DNA of 64,000 nucleotides, from assembly GCA_002104945.1 (NCBI GenBank), contig MCFH01000011.1, positions 1 through 64,000 of the forward strand, read 5' to 3'. The stretch is from Piromyces finnis. Lineage: Eukaryota > Neocallimastigomycota > Neocallimastigomycetes > Neocallimastigales > Neocallimastigaceae. Position 1 is the stretch's first letter. Every line of letters begins with the position of its first letter. This document shows positions 31,034 through 48,177 of the stretch, piece after piece. The position numbers and the translations under genes were made by a program. Under the pieces are notes generated by a model that saw only the letters and a list, made by a program, of their open reading frames with translations, made no database searches and was not told where the DNA came from.

Positions 31034-33478
31034 ATATAATTCAACCTCCAGATGGAAGATTTTTAATTTCTTCAAGGAAAGTCAAATAAAAGTTTATGGA
31101 AGAATAATTTGTATAATTTGATCCACAACTTTTATTAATATAATGATTTACTCTAGTTTCTGAACTTTTTTTTTTTTTTTTTTGTATATATTTATATAAA
31201 ATAAAATATATGAATAAAGTATATAAAATATATAAATATAAACACAAATATATATATATATATATATTATTATTATTATGATTTACTTTAAAAATGTAGT
31301 TGAGATGATATTGTCAATAAAATGAGATCGTTCTTTATCCATTTCATCCGACGTAGCAACAACAGTAAGATTATTAAAATAATTATGTATAAAATTAAAT
31401 TTAGGAACCGTTTGAACTGTCATAGCAATTGAAGAATTTGTGGTTACAGATGAATTTAATAAAGGTTTATGATTTTCCAAAGGAGTATATTTAAAATGTT
31501 CATGTTGATATTGATCCTCTAGTCCTTTTTGAGATACATTAATTATGCTATTGTAAGTTTCATTGTGAAAAAAGTCAAGATAAAGTAATTTTGGAATATT
31601 ATCAAGTATTTTTAAAAACTTATCATCTATTTAAAACAATAAGATTAATATATATAAATTTTTTTTTTTTTAAAAATAATAAAAAAAAAAAGAACAAGTA
31701 ATAATTAATAATTAAGAAAAAAAGTAGGAATAATAATTTTTTTTTAAAAAAAAAAAAAAAAACATAAATAGATCTATATATTATTTTATTTTATTCACCT
31801 TTAGAAGAAACAATTAATAAAAGGTTCATTTGAAATTGGATTAAATACACCAACTTTTTTAAATGATTTTCATTATTTAAAAATTTTTTTCGAACTATTT
31901 CTGTCAAAGCATTATTCCTATTAAAAATTTTGGACATGTTTTTTTTTTGACTAACTGGGATGTCAATTAGGTTGTTATAAATGTTATCTTTGATTTCCAT
32001 TCTTTTATTTAAATATGGAGTTTGTAAACTATTTGGATTATCCAACAATAAATCATTTATTTTTCTAGACAAATTATCATGAAAATAAGAATTTTCCAAA
32101 ATTTTTTCAAGAATTGAATTGGATTCCTCGTTCATTACGTTAGAAAGGATAGTTAAAAAAATTTCAGGATCTGATAAAATATTGTTATATACCTTATTTT
32201 TAGTATCTTGAAAAACATCACCGAAAAACCATCCATTATATGGTTGAGATCTAAATGTACTGTATATAAAGAAAAAAAAATATTATATATGTATATATAT
32301 ATTCATATTAATATATACGAAGAAAAATGATTAATTACCAAAGTTATAATTGTTTCTACATACCTATCTAATTTAAATCTATCATCAGTATTAGGATCAA
32401 CATCATAAGGAAAAGAATAAATATAATCTTTTTTATTATAAAAAGTATTGTTGCTACAAAATAATTATTATATAAATAGAGTATTCTTTCAAGAAAATAT
32501 ATGATATATGTATATAGTATCAATCGTATATGAATTAAAAAAAAAAAAAAAAAAATACATTTTAATTTTCCCACCACCAAACCAATAAGTACAACTACAA
32601 AATTGACCAGGAATCATGGTCAAATCAAAAGTTTCATTATAAATATTATATAAGCTTCAATTTATAAATAATATATTTAATTTTAATTAATATTTATAAA
32701 AAACATATTTTATTTTTTAATAATATAAAGTTCAACTTTTTTTTAGTGAGCTGTTGTTGTTTATATTCCCCTTTTAATTTTATTTTATGTATATATAAAT
32801 AAATATAATAAGTATATATATATTTCATATTTAAATAATTATGAATATATCTATATATGACACTATGAAAATAGAAGAATCATAAAAAAAAAAAAAAATA
32901 TTATTTACATAATTTATCTTCAGGAATATAAAAATTAAAATGTTTTACCATTTTTGTATCATGGCTGGATTCATCACTGAAATTTGAAACTGGTATTTTT
33001 GTGATATCAAATATTGGAATATTATTATAATCTGATGAATTAACAGAAGAACAAAGAATATAATCTATTTTTTTTTTTTATTATTCGTTTAGTTTATTGA
33101 AATATAGTATGAAACACTTTTAATTATTATAAATTTTCATGTATAAACGTTACTTTCTTTTGAAAAATAGGTATCATTGTAATATTTCAATATATAAACA
33201 ATAAAGTTTGGGATGAGTACCAAAAGAAATGGAATAATTATGATGATGAATAAATTAGTTTTCCATTGCCTTTTAAACAAAATGTAATTTTTATACATCT
33301 AAATATATATATATAGAAAGATAGATATGAATTTTAAAAAGTAAAATAATTAATTGTTAACTGTTCAATAAATAAAGAATGAAATAAATGAAAAATATAT
33401 ATATATATATACTAATGCAATAAATTGCATTGAAAAACATGGTTTGCATTCAATAACAGTTTGATTATCTAATGACAT
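27521..33478 (-). CDS. Half-size ABCA-type ABC transporter
   Basis: Twenty exons: 33413-33478, 33154-33298, 32909-33064, 32559-32654, 32364-32453, 31799-32259, 31287-31626, 31046-31164, 30784-30933, 30609-30667, 30355-30510, 29935-30230, 29681-29813, 29069-29567, 28816-28955, 28422-28706, 28187-28264, 28080-28094, 27857-28014 and 27521-27755, about 1225 residues. One membrane helix (FIIIIIPFLLVLIPNFIVYI) precedes a large extracytosolic domain of about 500 residues. About six helices follow, including the ABCA-typical NGLS motif before the second. The single nucleotide-binding domain is complete: Walker A LLGPNGSGKTT, Q-loop FGICPQ, signature TGGEKRRLS, Walker B MVILDEP, D-loop TTGIDP, H-loop THNMEEA. 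ABCA proteins usually move lipids; the substrate here is unknown. Phase is consistent everywhere except between exons 3 and 4, where one base is unaccounted for. Confidence 0.82.
28080..28094 (-). other. 15-nt microexon encoding the ABC switch (H-loop) histidine
   Basis: Between a 92-nt and a 65-nt intron, the sequence ATTACTCATAATATG reads ITHNM in phase 0. The flanking exons end SILL and begin EEANALC, giving the continuous ABCA motif ITHNMEEA. It has an A16-G acceptor and a GTAGGT donor. Without it the H-loop would be absent. Confidence 0.8.
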
Positions 33479-34631
33479 TATATATAATTTTTTTTTTTTA
33501 TAGTTTCAATAAAGTTTCAATGAGACTACTGAATGGTTGAGAATGGTTTTAAAGTATATATATATATATATAATTTTACCAATATTGATAGTATAATTTT
33601 TTATTGTAGACAACATAATTTTTATTAATTTTTTTTATAAGAAAATATTAAAAATTTTGATTTTAGAAAATAGAAAAAAAAGGGTTTAAATACTACAAAT
33701 CCTTTTTCCTCTTTTATTATGGTAAAGTCTAAAAGTAAAATATATATATAAAAGCATATTATTAATATAATTTTAATAATACTATAAAATTTAAAGTTAA
33801 ATTAAAATAATAATTCATAATAATACCATAGTATTTCTAACTCTATTCCAAAAAGAAAAATCAATTATCAATACTATAAGAAATACGAAACCTCTCGACT
33901 TTATATATATATATATATATATTTTATAGAAAAACACCAACTATCATTCAAAACATTATTTTTATAAATATTTTAATTTCATTCTTTTTTTTTTTTTTTT
34001 TTCGTTCATTTGTGTATATAATTTTGATTAGGTAAATATTCTTATCCTTTTTTTTTTTTTTTTATTTCGTTTACCATTGAAAAACTTTTTTTTAAACTTT
34101 GAAAAAACAAACTAACAAAAAAAATAAAGGTATTTTTTTTTAAAACTTTTTATTATTAATATTGGTATAAGATTAATTATTTATATATGTTTATTTATTT
34201 AAAAATAAATAATTATTATAATATTATGTTGATATTAGTGTTATTAAAGATAATAAATAATGTTTTATATTTTTTCAAATATAAATAAGAAAAAGGATAA
34301 GAAAGAAAACAAAGTTGAGGTATTATTATAGAATACAATAATTCTATATAAATATTGGATTAAAAAAAAAAAAAAAGTGTATAATACTATAGAATGCTTA
34401 TAGAGCTTTGTAAAAAGTTGTTGAATTTTAATTATTAAAGAGTAATACTAATAAAATTTAAAATAAAAAGACTTTTAATGATAAAGATTAAAGTAAAAGT
34501 TTAAAAAAAAAAGCTACATTTTTTTTTTATATAAATAATAATAATAATAATAATAAAAGATTATACTAAAAGAAAAAAATATATATATATTTACACATGT
34601 ATCCTTTGAGCTTTAATTTAAAAAAAAAATA

Positions 34632-34662
<31 letters not shown>

Positions 34663-34864
34663 ATATTAATTTAATGATTAACTATAATAATAGATTTTTT
34701 TTTTGCTTTAATATAAATTTATTATATATAGGGAAGGTTATAAGATGACAGGTGAGGATGACATTGAAATTAAAAAAAAATATAATACTTTTATCATAAT
34801 ATATATACACATATATATTATTTTGTTTTTCCTTTTATATATATATATATATGTTTTATATATT
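33479..34864. other. AT-rich spacer between ABCA start and bZIP stop
   Basis: 1.4 kb of mostly A/T with TA runs, holding the ABCA promoter and bZIP 3' UTR. Two short coding-like plus-strand pieces (about 34285-34318 and 34731-34780) were seen but not supported as a gene. Confidence 0.5.
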
Positions 34865-37204
34865 TTATAAATTCAATTTCTCTATAACATCTGGAGGTAA
34901 ACGATACTTATTTTCATTTAAAATTTCTTTTGTTTTTTCCATTTTCTTTTGTAATAAATAATAATTATTTAAAATATTACTATAGTTTTGTTGGAATATT
35001 TCTTTTTCTTGTTGTTGTTTAGCTACAAATAAACTTAACTGGGAATTTTTTTCTTCTAATGCTTTTACTTTCTTTTCTAGATTCATAATTTTTAATACTT
35101 TTCTCATTCTTGAACGACGAGCAGCTTCAGTATTCTTTCTACGTTTTTCTAGTACAACAATGTCTTCATCTAATTCACTTGATTTTTTCATTTTCTTAGA
35201 ACTTGTTTCATCTTTCACCTCTACCTTAATACTTTCTTCTATTTTCTTTATTGCTTCTTCAATATCATCTTCATCTTTAATCGCGTTTAAATCAATTTGA
35301 TAACCATTTTTAGCTAATAATTCATCAACTTTCATCATATGCTTTCCTTTTCTATTAAGTTTTAACGAACTTGGCAATTCATTTGTATTATTTGAACTAT
35401 TGCTATTGCTATTATAAAGACTGGAGAATGACATAGAATTACAGCTTTTATTTAAATCATTTAGGAATGGTGGGTTTGTATTAATAGGTGATAATTTCAA
35501 TAAATCATTCGTTTCTAATTTAAATGGAGGGAGTTGTAAAAATGGTAAATTATTTTTTAACAATTGTTTATCATCAAAGTCACATTCCTTTTTAATATTC
35601 ACATTAAAATCTGGTATACTGTTAAAATCATTATATAATGATTCCTTTAAAAGGTTTTCCTCTTTTTTTATGAATAGCTTTAATTTTTCTTTATTTTCTT
35701 CTTCTTTTACTATATTTATATATAAGAAATTTATAATTTAATTAATATTATATATAAAATATTGTTTAATATCATCATTTTTAACGAATAAATTATTAAA
35801 ATTGATAGGGCCTCCCTTTCAATGAATCAAGTTATTAAATAATTAATAAAAATTTACCTTTTGCTATTTTTTCAAAGGAGCTATTCAAGGCTTTCATATT
35901 AAATTTGTTTAATCCATTCATTAGTTGAGAGTTTTGTTTTATATTTTTATTATATAGTATTTCTATATCATTATCTTTCTTTTCCAAAGGTTCGGATTTA
36001 ATTTTATTTTTATTTCCAAATGTTGATTCACAAATATCTAAACATTTGTCTATATCTTCTATCATATAATTATTCATAAATTTTGACGTTGAGTCTAATG
36101 CTTTCAATGAACTACTTTCACTATTTTTAATGGGTTTTTTGATGGTTTCTTTTGGTTCCTGTTTTACAGTATTTTTATTATAATTGAAATTAAGAGTTGA
36201 CAGCCACCCACTTTTAGGTTTTTCATCATTTTTTTCATTATTATTGCTATTGTTATTTTGATTAATTGAAGTATTATTGTTATTGCTGTTTTGATATGTC
36301 ATTTTATAATTATTAGCATTGTTATTATTATTATTAATATTGTTATTTATATTATTATTATTATTATTGACACTGTTGATATTGTTGTTATTATTGTTGT
36401 TGGTATTCATGGTATTATTGTTTGGGTTGTTTGGGTTATTATTATTGCTATTATTATAAGATGTCTCATTTGATTTTGATTGATAACAACAACTATATAC
36501 ATCGTTAACATTCTAGTAATGTGTGAAAGAACAGGAAAAAAAAAAAAGTATTACTAATATGTTTATATATTATATCAATATAATATATAATAAAAAAAAA
36601 AAAAAACTTACCACTATTGAATTATTATTATTTTGACAACTAGCATTACAATAATTGTTATTATAATGACAATTATTATTATTGTTGTCATTATTATTTT
36701 GATAATGACATTCATTATTATAGCAATTTTGATAAACTACATTATCGCATTTATTATTACTATTACTATTATTATTATTATTAAATTGGGATAGTGTATT
36801 GTAATTCATATTGCTTGTTGCATTATAACAATTATTTCCATTGACTGACAGAGAATGGTTTATTTTAGAATTGTATTCATTTCGATTATTCATAGAATTT
36901 ATATTATTGCTACAACATTCATTACAATTATTATTATTGTTGTTATTGTTGTTATTATTATTATTATTACCACTACAATTATGGTTCTTTTCCTCTGAAT
37001 GACTACAAAAACAATTTCCTGCAAGACAACCTAAACAAGGATTTTCTGAAGATGATATACAATATTTGTTAAGATCACACGAATTTCCTTTATATTTACT
37101 ATTATTATCATTATCAATTCTGATTCCATCACATTCAAGAGTATTTAAATTTCCTGCTATTGTATAAAAGTATTAAAAATTATTTTTAAAAATTTATTAA
37201 AAAA

Positions 37205-37264
<60 letters not shown>

Positions 37265-38336
37265 GTTTATTATTATGTTTATTATGTTTATTATTATTAT
37301 TATGTTTATTATTATGTTTATTATGTTTATTATTATTATTATGTTTATTATTATTATGTTTATTATTATTATTATTATGTTTATTATTATGTTTATTATA
37401 TTTATTATTAAATGATTATTTAATAGTATTGAATAGTATAGAGTAATCAACTATACCTTCTTCATTACAACAGCAACTACCAGAACATTTACAATTGTTA
37501 TCATCACAGTAAAATGTAAAAGTATTATCATAATTTAATATACTGTATACATCCTTAACGGTATTATTATTATTATTATTACTTTTATTATTAGTAGTAT
37601 TATTAGAAAAATTGTTTACATCACTGGTGTTATTAGTGTTCATGGAACAGTCATCATTATCAACAAAGTTACTATTAAATGTATTGTTAGAACAACAATT
37701 ATCAGTACAATGGCTATTATTGGTATTGATAGAACAACAATCATTACAATTTTTGCTATTATTATCATAACTATTACAGTTGTTACAATTAATATTTTCT
37801 GAACAATTATTATTGACACTATTATTATTCTTATTCGTATTGCTGTTATTACTGACGGTTATCGCATAATTTCTATCATTAGAATTATTAATATTTTTAT
37901 TATTATTTTTAACGTCATATTCACAATCACATTCACTATTAGAATAACAATTTGAAACCTTTTTTTTCCTTTTTGATTGATTTTTAGGTTTATCAGATGA
38001 TTTTGATTCCTGTGATTTATCTTTTCTAGTGTAGCTTCTAGTTTTTTTTTTCTGTTTTGCAGCCATATTTTTATAGTATGAAATACAGGTACGAGGTGAA
38101 CATCCACAGGCAGCACATTCCTCTTCTGTAAAAGAATGACCTTCTACGGTATATTCTTTTCCTCTTTTAGTTATTCTTATTGTGACACCTTCAAATAAAT
38201 CATTATTTTCTTGTTGGTATTTTGAACTGTTCTCATTATTACAATTTGGTGATGAAGAAGAACAAGATGTTGAATCATCTTTTGAGATATTACATGATGT
38301 ATTATTGCAATTGTCCATATTACATGAATAATTCAT
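34865..38336 (-). CDS. GCN4/CPC1-like bZIP transcription factor with Cys/Asn-rich N-terminus
   Basis: Four exons close in phase: 37457-38336, 36612-37156, 35858-36512 and 34865-35709, giving 974 residues. The C-terminal basic region KRRKNTEAARRSRMRK closely matches yeast Gcn4 (KRARNTEAARRSRARK). It is followed by a leucine-zipper-type coil (LEKKVKALEEKNSQLSLFV). Gcn4-type factors bind TGACTCA and activate amino-acid biosynthesis. Unlike Gcn4 (281 residues), this protein has a large N-terminal extension. It starts with a small domain around ITKRGKEYTVEGHSFTEEE plus CAACGCSPRTC, then long Asn-rich stretches with many Cys (CKCSGSCCC, CLGCLAGNCFC). Those Cys pairs could bind metal. The ATG at 38336 follows an in-frame stop. 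A GTAAGT at about 38493 and an AG just before the ATG suggest a 5' UTR intron. The bZIP call is sure, the regulon is inferred. Confidence 0.88.
37205..37410 (-). repeat. TTA/TTATG microsatellite in bZIP intron 1
   Basis: About 200 bp of TTA repeats, pure at first and then interspersed with TTATGT units, fill most of the intron 37157-37456. Poly-Ile frames across it are artefacts. Confidence 0.9.
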
Positions 38337-40618
38337 ACTACGTTATAAAAAAAATCCTAATAAATCTATAAAGTAGTATTTTTCAAAGAAATAAAAATAT
38401 TGTTCATTTAAAATAATTATTACTAAAAAATATATGAAGAGGAAAAAAAAAAAAACATAAATCCAATAATTTGATTTAAAATGAAAAACTTACATGTTTA
38501 AAGAATAATATTCGTTTGATATATAATTTCAAATATTATAAAATTGTATTATTATTATTTTTATTATTATTAAATAATGTTTTATATATATATATAAATT
38601 TTATATTGAATTTTAGATTTATTATTTTTCAAAAAAAAAAAAAAAATAGTTAATTTGATATCTAATTTATGTAATAAACTATTTATCTTTTTATTTGAAT
38701 AATTAATTTCGAAATTAATACTGATTTTTCCTTTAATAAATTGTATATATTGTTTTTATTACTATTTTAAAAACTTTGGAAAATAATAATAAATTGTATA
38801 TATTGTTTTATTACTATTTTAAAAACTTTGGTAATAATATTGTTTTATATATATATATTCCTTTTAAATCCAAAATATTTATAATGCTTTGTATTTTTTT
38901 TTTCCTCTATGAAATAAAAAAGAAAATGATATTTGTCATTTAAAGAAAAGATTGTTGTATATTAATGACGTTTTATTTTTTTTTTTTGTACTTTATACTC
39001 TACAAGGTATACTGTTCCTACTACTACTAATTGTTATTATAGTTGGTATTATTTTATATATATTAAATATCATTAAACTATATTATATTGATGTAGTTAT
39101 TAAAGTTGATGCTATTTCATAAATTTTTCTTTTTTTTTTTTTTAAAAAAAAAAGAGTTTATATTATTTTTTAATAATAATTATAACATATGAATACTCTA
39201 TTTATTACAGTTATTTATTCCATTTAAAAAAAAATAATAATTTATATAGAAAAGACTATATATATATATTTTGGTTTTTCTATTTCTATGCTTTAATCAT
39301 TTTATCGTTATTATTGATTTTCGTTTTTTTTTTTTTTTTTATTTGTATTATATATATATATATCAAATTATTGAAATTTATCTTTTTTACCAAGTCATTA
39401 TCATTTTTGTTAAACTCACCTTTATATATATTACAATGATTTAGGATAAATGTTTTAAATTTTGATTGAATTTTCATATACTATTTTATTTTATTTCTTT
39501 TTTGGTTTTAAAATAAATTTCTTTTTGTAAAAATATAGCTAATAGATAGTTTTCTTTCTTTTTTTTTTTTTTTACTAAAATACTTTTTTTTTTCGTTTAA
39601 CAAAATAAATGGTATTGTAGATTTTAAAAAGGTTACATTGAGTTTCTCATCTTAAAAAATTGGATTGACACACTCTTCTGAATAAAAATCTAAATTTTAA
39701 ATAATAATAATAACAATATATTATTATTATTATTATATAATATTATAATATTATATATTTTATTTTTATTTTTTAAAATTTAAAAAAAATTCTTTTTTTT
39801 TTTAAAGATTACTTTATTATAAAAAAATTTTTTATTAATAATTAAATTAATATATTGTTAATATATTACTTATATATTGCAATACATTCATACAGTTTAT
39901 TTTTATATAAAAATTTATAAATATTAATTTTCAGTTATAGGCCTAAAATAAATATAATATAAATTTATTGTTTATATATTCATTAATTTAATTGTACCAT
40001 ATATTATTTCATTGAAAAGCTTTTTTCCTCATTTTCAAATTCCACCTTATTTTATTAATAAAAATGGAATAATTTCCATTACCACTTTAATATATGTAAA
40101 TAATACATTTATAATATATTATTTTTAATAGAAATGATAGAAAGATAGCTCTTACTACCAAATTTTTTTTTATGGCTAAAAAGATACCATAAAAACTTTT
40201 TTCCCTACTAGAATAAAAACTGTGATGAATTAGGTATAAAAAGAGTTTTAGAAAGAAAAAATAGTTTGATAATATTATAGTCTTTATAAACGACATTTAC
40301 ACGTTATGTGATATATAGGTGATAAGGTGATAAGGAATGCAAAAAAATATATATATATATATTTATCCACTCTTTTTTTTTTATATTAAAATATCTAATT
40401 TAAAATGTTATTTTATTGTCCTTCAAATTGGAAAAATAAAAGTGTATTTAATATATTTAATCTTTTTTATAATTCATTTTTATTATTCTATTCATGATAC
40501 CTTTTTCTGACACAACTTTTTATTCTAATACTTTGTTTTTTTTGATATAACAAAAAGTAGCTATTTCTTTTTTTTCATACAAAAATTTATCATCCTTCAA
40601 ATGACATTTAATTTTAAT

Positions 40619-40627
40619 ATGACTCAT
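40619..40627. promoter_or_regulatory. Perfect GCN4/AP-1-type site ATGACTCAT
   Basis: The nine bases match the optimal Gcn4 site. It is about 2.3 kb upstream of the GCN4-like bZIP start, and a partial TGACTC lies at 40785-40790. Binding is inferred from the family only; a chance match in 64 kb is not unlikely. Confidence 0.35.
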
Positions 40628-43078
40628 TTACTATCGGATTAATTCAAATTTAATATATTTTTAATTCGGTTTTTTTCTTTATAAATAATGTAATGTAATT
40701 AAAAGCATTTATTAACCAATAATTAATTACATTAAATGTATATTTAATGTAGTAAATTAGGATGGGTTAGATTTTACATCCAATTGACTCTGAATCATGT
40801 TTCTTTCTTTTGTCCTACATTACATTACAATTACATTACGATTGCATGATTTCATTACTAATCTTTTTTTTTTCATGGATGGATTCAAGGCAAAAATTAC
40901 CACTTTTCGGAAATAGGGAAAACAAAAGGATAAATATTTATTATTTATGGATTTGATGCAAAATGACTAATTCTTTGCTTAAAAAAAACAACAACAGAAG
41001 CATCTTTATCTTTGCAGTTAAAACAAGCACAAAAAAAGTTTAAAACTATAAATAGAAATGGAGAACTTTTTACTTTTATAAAAAAGCCCTTTTACACAAT
41101 GAAAAGTTTATTTAATAAAGAGAAAGGTGTTTTTTTAAAAAAAAAAATCTTTTTTTTTTTTATTTTTATTCATTCGGTTAAAAAGAAAAAAGGAAGGATA
41201 CATAAAAAAAAAAAAAAAAAAAAGAAGTCAATGATATATAAATCTATACTATTATCTTTGATTATTCCTAATGCTATTCTTCTTCTTCTTTTTCTTCTGA
41301 TCATTTCTTTTTTTCATCGATTATTTTTACAATTGGTTCATTATTCTTTTATGCATGTAGTTTATTTTTTGAGATTGTTGTTGTTGTTGTATAACGCATC
41401 TATTTTTTTTTGTATTATCATCAAAGATCTTTTTATTAATTAATGTACTCTTTTTTTTTTTTTTTCTATTCCATTTTATTATTGTCTTATTTTAATAAAA
41501 ATCATCATCGATTATCTTTATTAATGTGTTAGTTGAATTGGTGTTATTGGGTATGGTTGATTTGGATAGAGTATACTAATTTTCATTGATAAAGGGTTCA
41601 TTTATTATAGAAATAAACTCTTTATTTATTTTGGACGATGACGATGATATGATGCTATGATTAGTTATTAAAAAACATCAATGATCATCATAGGATATAA
41701 TAATTTAAATATTTATTTTATTCCATAACATTACATTTAAACGATCAATCAATCAATAATAAATAATCCTTATTTTTTTTAATTATGTTCTGAAAATAAT
41801 TAAAAATAATAGTATTATTCCGTAAGAATAGAAATGAAAAGTGAAGTAATAAAAAAAAAAAAAAAATACATTGCAGTGATTCTCTCTCTTTTTTTTTTTA
41901 TCCCTTCATTAATACTATTTTGATTTTATTATTCTTGAAGTTGGAAATGAAAATTCTTTTTTTTTAAAAAAAAAAGCTTTTAATAATTATTAATTAAAAC
42001 ACAATTACATTATAACCATTTATACGATCAATATATTTTATAAGTTTTTTTTTTCCTTTTCATTATTTATTTAAAATACATGCAATGGTACTGTTTTTTT
42101 TTTATTATTTATAAAAATTAAGGATCTTTGATGTTCAATACAAACATTTTAAAAACACTAATTATTAAAAGTTAATTTTTCAATAATCATAAAAATCGTT
42201 CATTAGAATGATAAAAACAAATCCATTCCGCTTTTTTCTTTCTAAAGGTAATCATCTTTTCTCTCTCTTCTATCCTTTTTTTTTTTATTTATTCATTATG
42301 ATTTATTATTTAATTTTATAGCTTTAATCATTTATTTACATGTTCATTTAATTTTATTAATAATTTATTTATTTATTAATTTTTTTTTCATTTATTTATG
42401 AAAATAAAAATTAATTTATCCGGATAAAAAATAATATGAAAAGTAATAGCATAGCAGCAATAATAATCTATATTTTATACATACACCCTTAATAATATGT
42501 AATATGCTGTTGTATTCCATCATGTATCATTGTATATCGTTATACATCATTATTCATTCTTATTTCAATAGTAGAATATTAAAAAGTATTATAAAACGAT
42601 ATATTGAAAACTTTATTTTTTATAAAGCTATTTTTTTTTTTATTGTTTTAATGTTTTTTATAAATGTGTTTTCAATGTTAGCCCTATTATTCATAAGAAA
42701 AGTGTCGTATTACTGACAATTATTCATTTTTTTCTTGCTTTTATAGTAAAATAGTGTTAAATATTTTTCTTTCCCTTCCTTTCCCTTCCTTTTCTTATTC
42801 TTTTATTTTAACCCTACCTTTGCTAATACTTACCTACCTCTTAGAAATTAATGCATACTATTATACTATTTATTGGAAAGAATAATAAAAATCAATTATT
42901 ACATTATATAAAAAACAAGAAAAGAAAAAAAAGGAATTAAAATTTAGGTACAAACGTCCTTCTTTTATAGGAAAAAAAAAAAAAGTCTTTGATATTAAAA
43001 AAAAAAAAAAAAAACTTCTTTTTTATTTTTTTTAACTAAAAAAATCTTTAAATTAAAATCAAAAATTTTCTATTTAGT

Positions 43079-43084
43079 CACGTG
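43079..43084. promoter_or_regulatory. CACGTG palindrome (first of a pair)
   Basis: CACGTG occurs here and again at 43339-43344, 260 bp apart. This is a bHLH/bZIP-type core site. In such AT-rich DNA two copies close together are uncommon, but no adjacent start codon gives it a clear target. Confidence 0.25.
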
Positions 43085-43497
43085 TAGAGTTGGAAAGATG
43101 AAAATACCAAGAAAACCGGAAAATTATGAAAAATAAAAAGAAGAAATGAAAAGTGTAATGATTGATACGATTATAAAGAATTATAAATAGTATTATAATC
43201 ATAAAGGAATAAAGAAATAATAAAGTGTATTATAAAACAAACATAGTATCATATCTTACTATTATATTGTTTTTTTTTTATAACAAAAAGGATTAAAATG
43301 GTGATTTGAATAAATTACATTCATTTATGTAATTTATACACGTGATACTTTTTAATAAAAGTTATTTTTCTCCGCCAAAGTATGACCTTTTTACACCCAC
43401 TTCACCATTAAACTGTTATTTAGAAAAGAGGAATGGAAAGGATCCTAATCGTAGTAATACTACTATTTTTATTTTTATCCAATTTTAACAGTAAAAA

Positions 43498-43655
43498 GCT
43501 TTGGATGAGCTTCTTACATTATCTATTGATCCAGAAGGAATGGAATGCATTTTATGTAAAATCTTTTTTTTATCTGCCTTTCAAAAATCAAAGATGTGGA
43601 AACCAATTCCGATATGAGCTAAAAGCCGCCTTTATTTTATTGCGGATTAGTAATT
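43498..43655 (+). pseudogene. Possible decayed RING/TRAF-type zinc finger fragment
   Basis: From 43498 the frame reads LDELLTLSIDPEGMECILCK, with a C-x2-C pair at 43546-43557. After an 8-T run (43564-43571) the next frame reads PFKNQRCGNQF and then RYELKAAF. Together this resembles a RING start (C-x2-C, then P, then CGxxF) with the His and later Cys replaced and a +1 shift at the homopolymer. No intact gene surrounds it. Low confidence. Confidence 0.25.
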
Positions 43656-44001
43656 AAAAAAAAAAGTTTTTTATTTTTACAAATTCATTTATTTATTAGT
43701 AATAAAGAGTAATTCCATTTTTTTTTATTTATTTAAAAAAAGGAAAAGGGTTTTAAAGAGGAAGGGGAATGAGGGGTTTTCCTTTTTTTTTTATTATTAT
43801 AAAAGGGAATAAAAGCAAGAAATTTTTAAAAAAGGCATTCTATTAATATTTCTATTAATATTGAAGATGGGTCTAATGGTGTCTTTTTACTATTTTTTTT
43901 TTTTTTTATTCATTTATTAAAATGGTTGGAAAAAAGGGTTTATTGTTTAATACATCAATTGAAAAGGTTAAAGTAAATAAATTTAAAAATAAAATATAAA
44001 A

Positions 44002-48177
<4,176 letters not shown>

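Larger units (their letters stand above)
38337..44001. other. 5.7-kb gene-poor region upstream of the bZIP gene
   Basis: Between the bZIP start and the KATNAL2-like stop I find no convincing intact gene. The sequence is A/T homopolymers and short repeats, including a duplicated 42-bp stretch near 38740-38830. Frames at 41012-41443 and 40087-40296 are low-complexity and unlikely to be coding. A possible decayed RING fragment lies at 43498-43655. It probably includes the bZIP 5' leader and control region. Confidence 0.5.

Noticed and set aside
34285-34780. Plus-strand coding-like pieces (KKKDKKENKVE and EGYKMTGEDDIEIKKK)
   Set aside because: No start, no connecting exons in phase, and composition is explained by A-rich sequence.
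37859-38116. Second minus-strand ORF of 85 codons inside bZIP exon 1
   Set aside because: Out-of-frame overlap. The Cys-containing frame is continuous with the bZIP exons through matched splice phases.
41012-41443. Plus-strand ORF of 143 codons
   Set aside because: Mostly Lys/Phe/Leu runs from A and T homopolymers with no family resemblance; the first 30 codons look slightly coding-like but are not enough.
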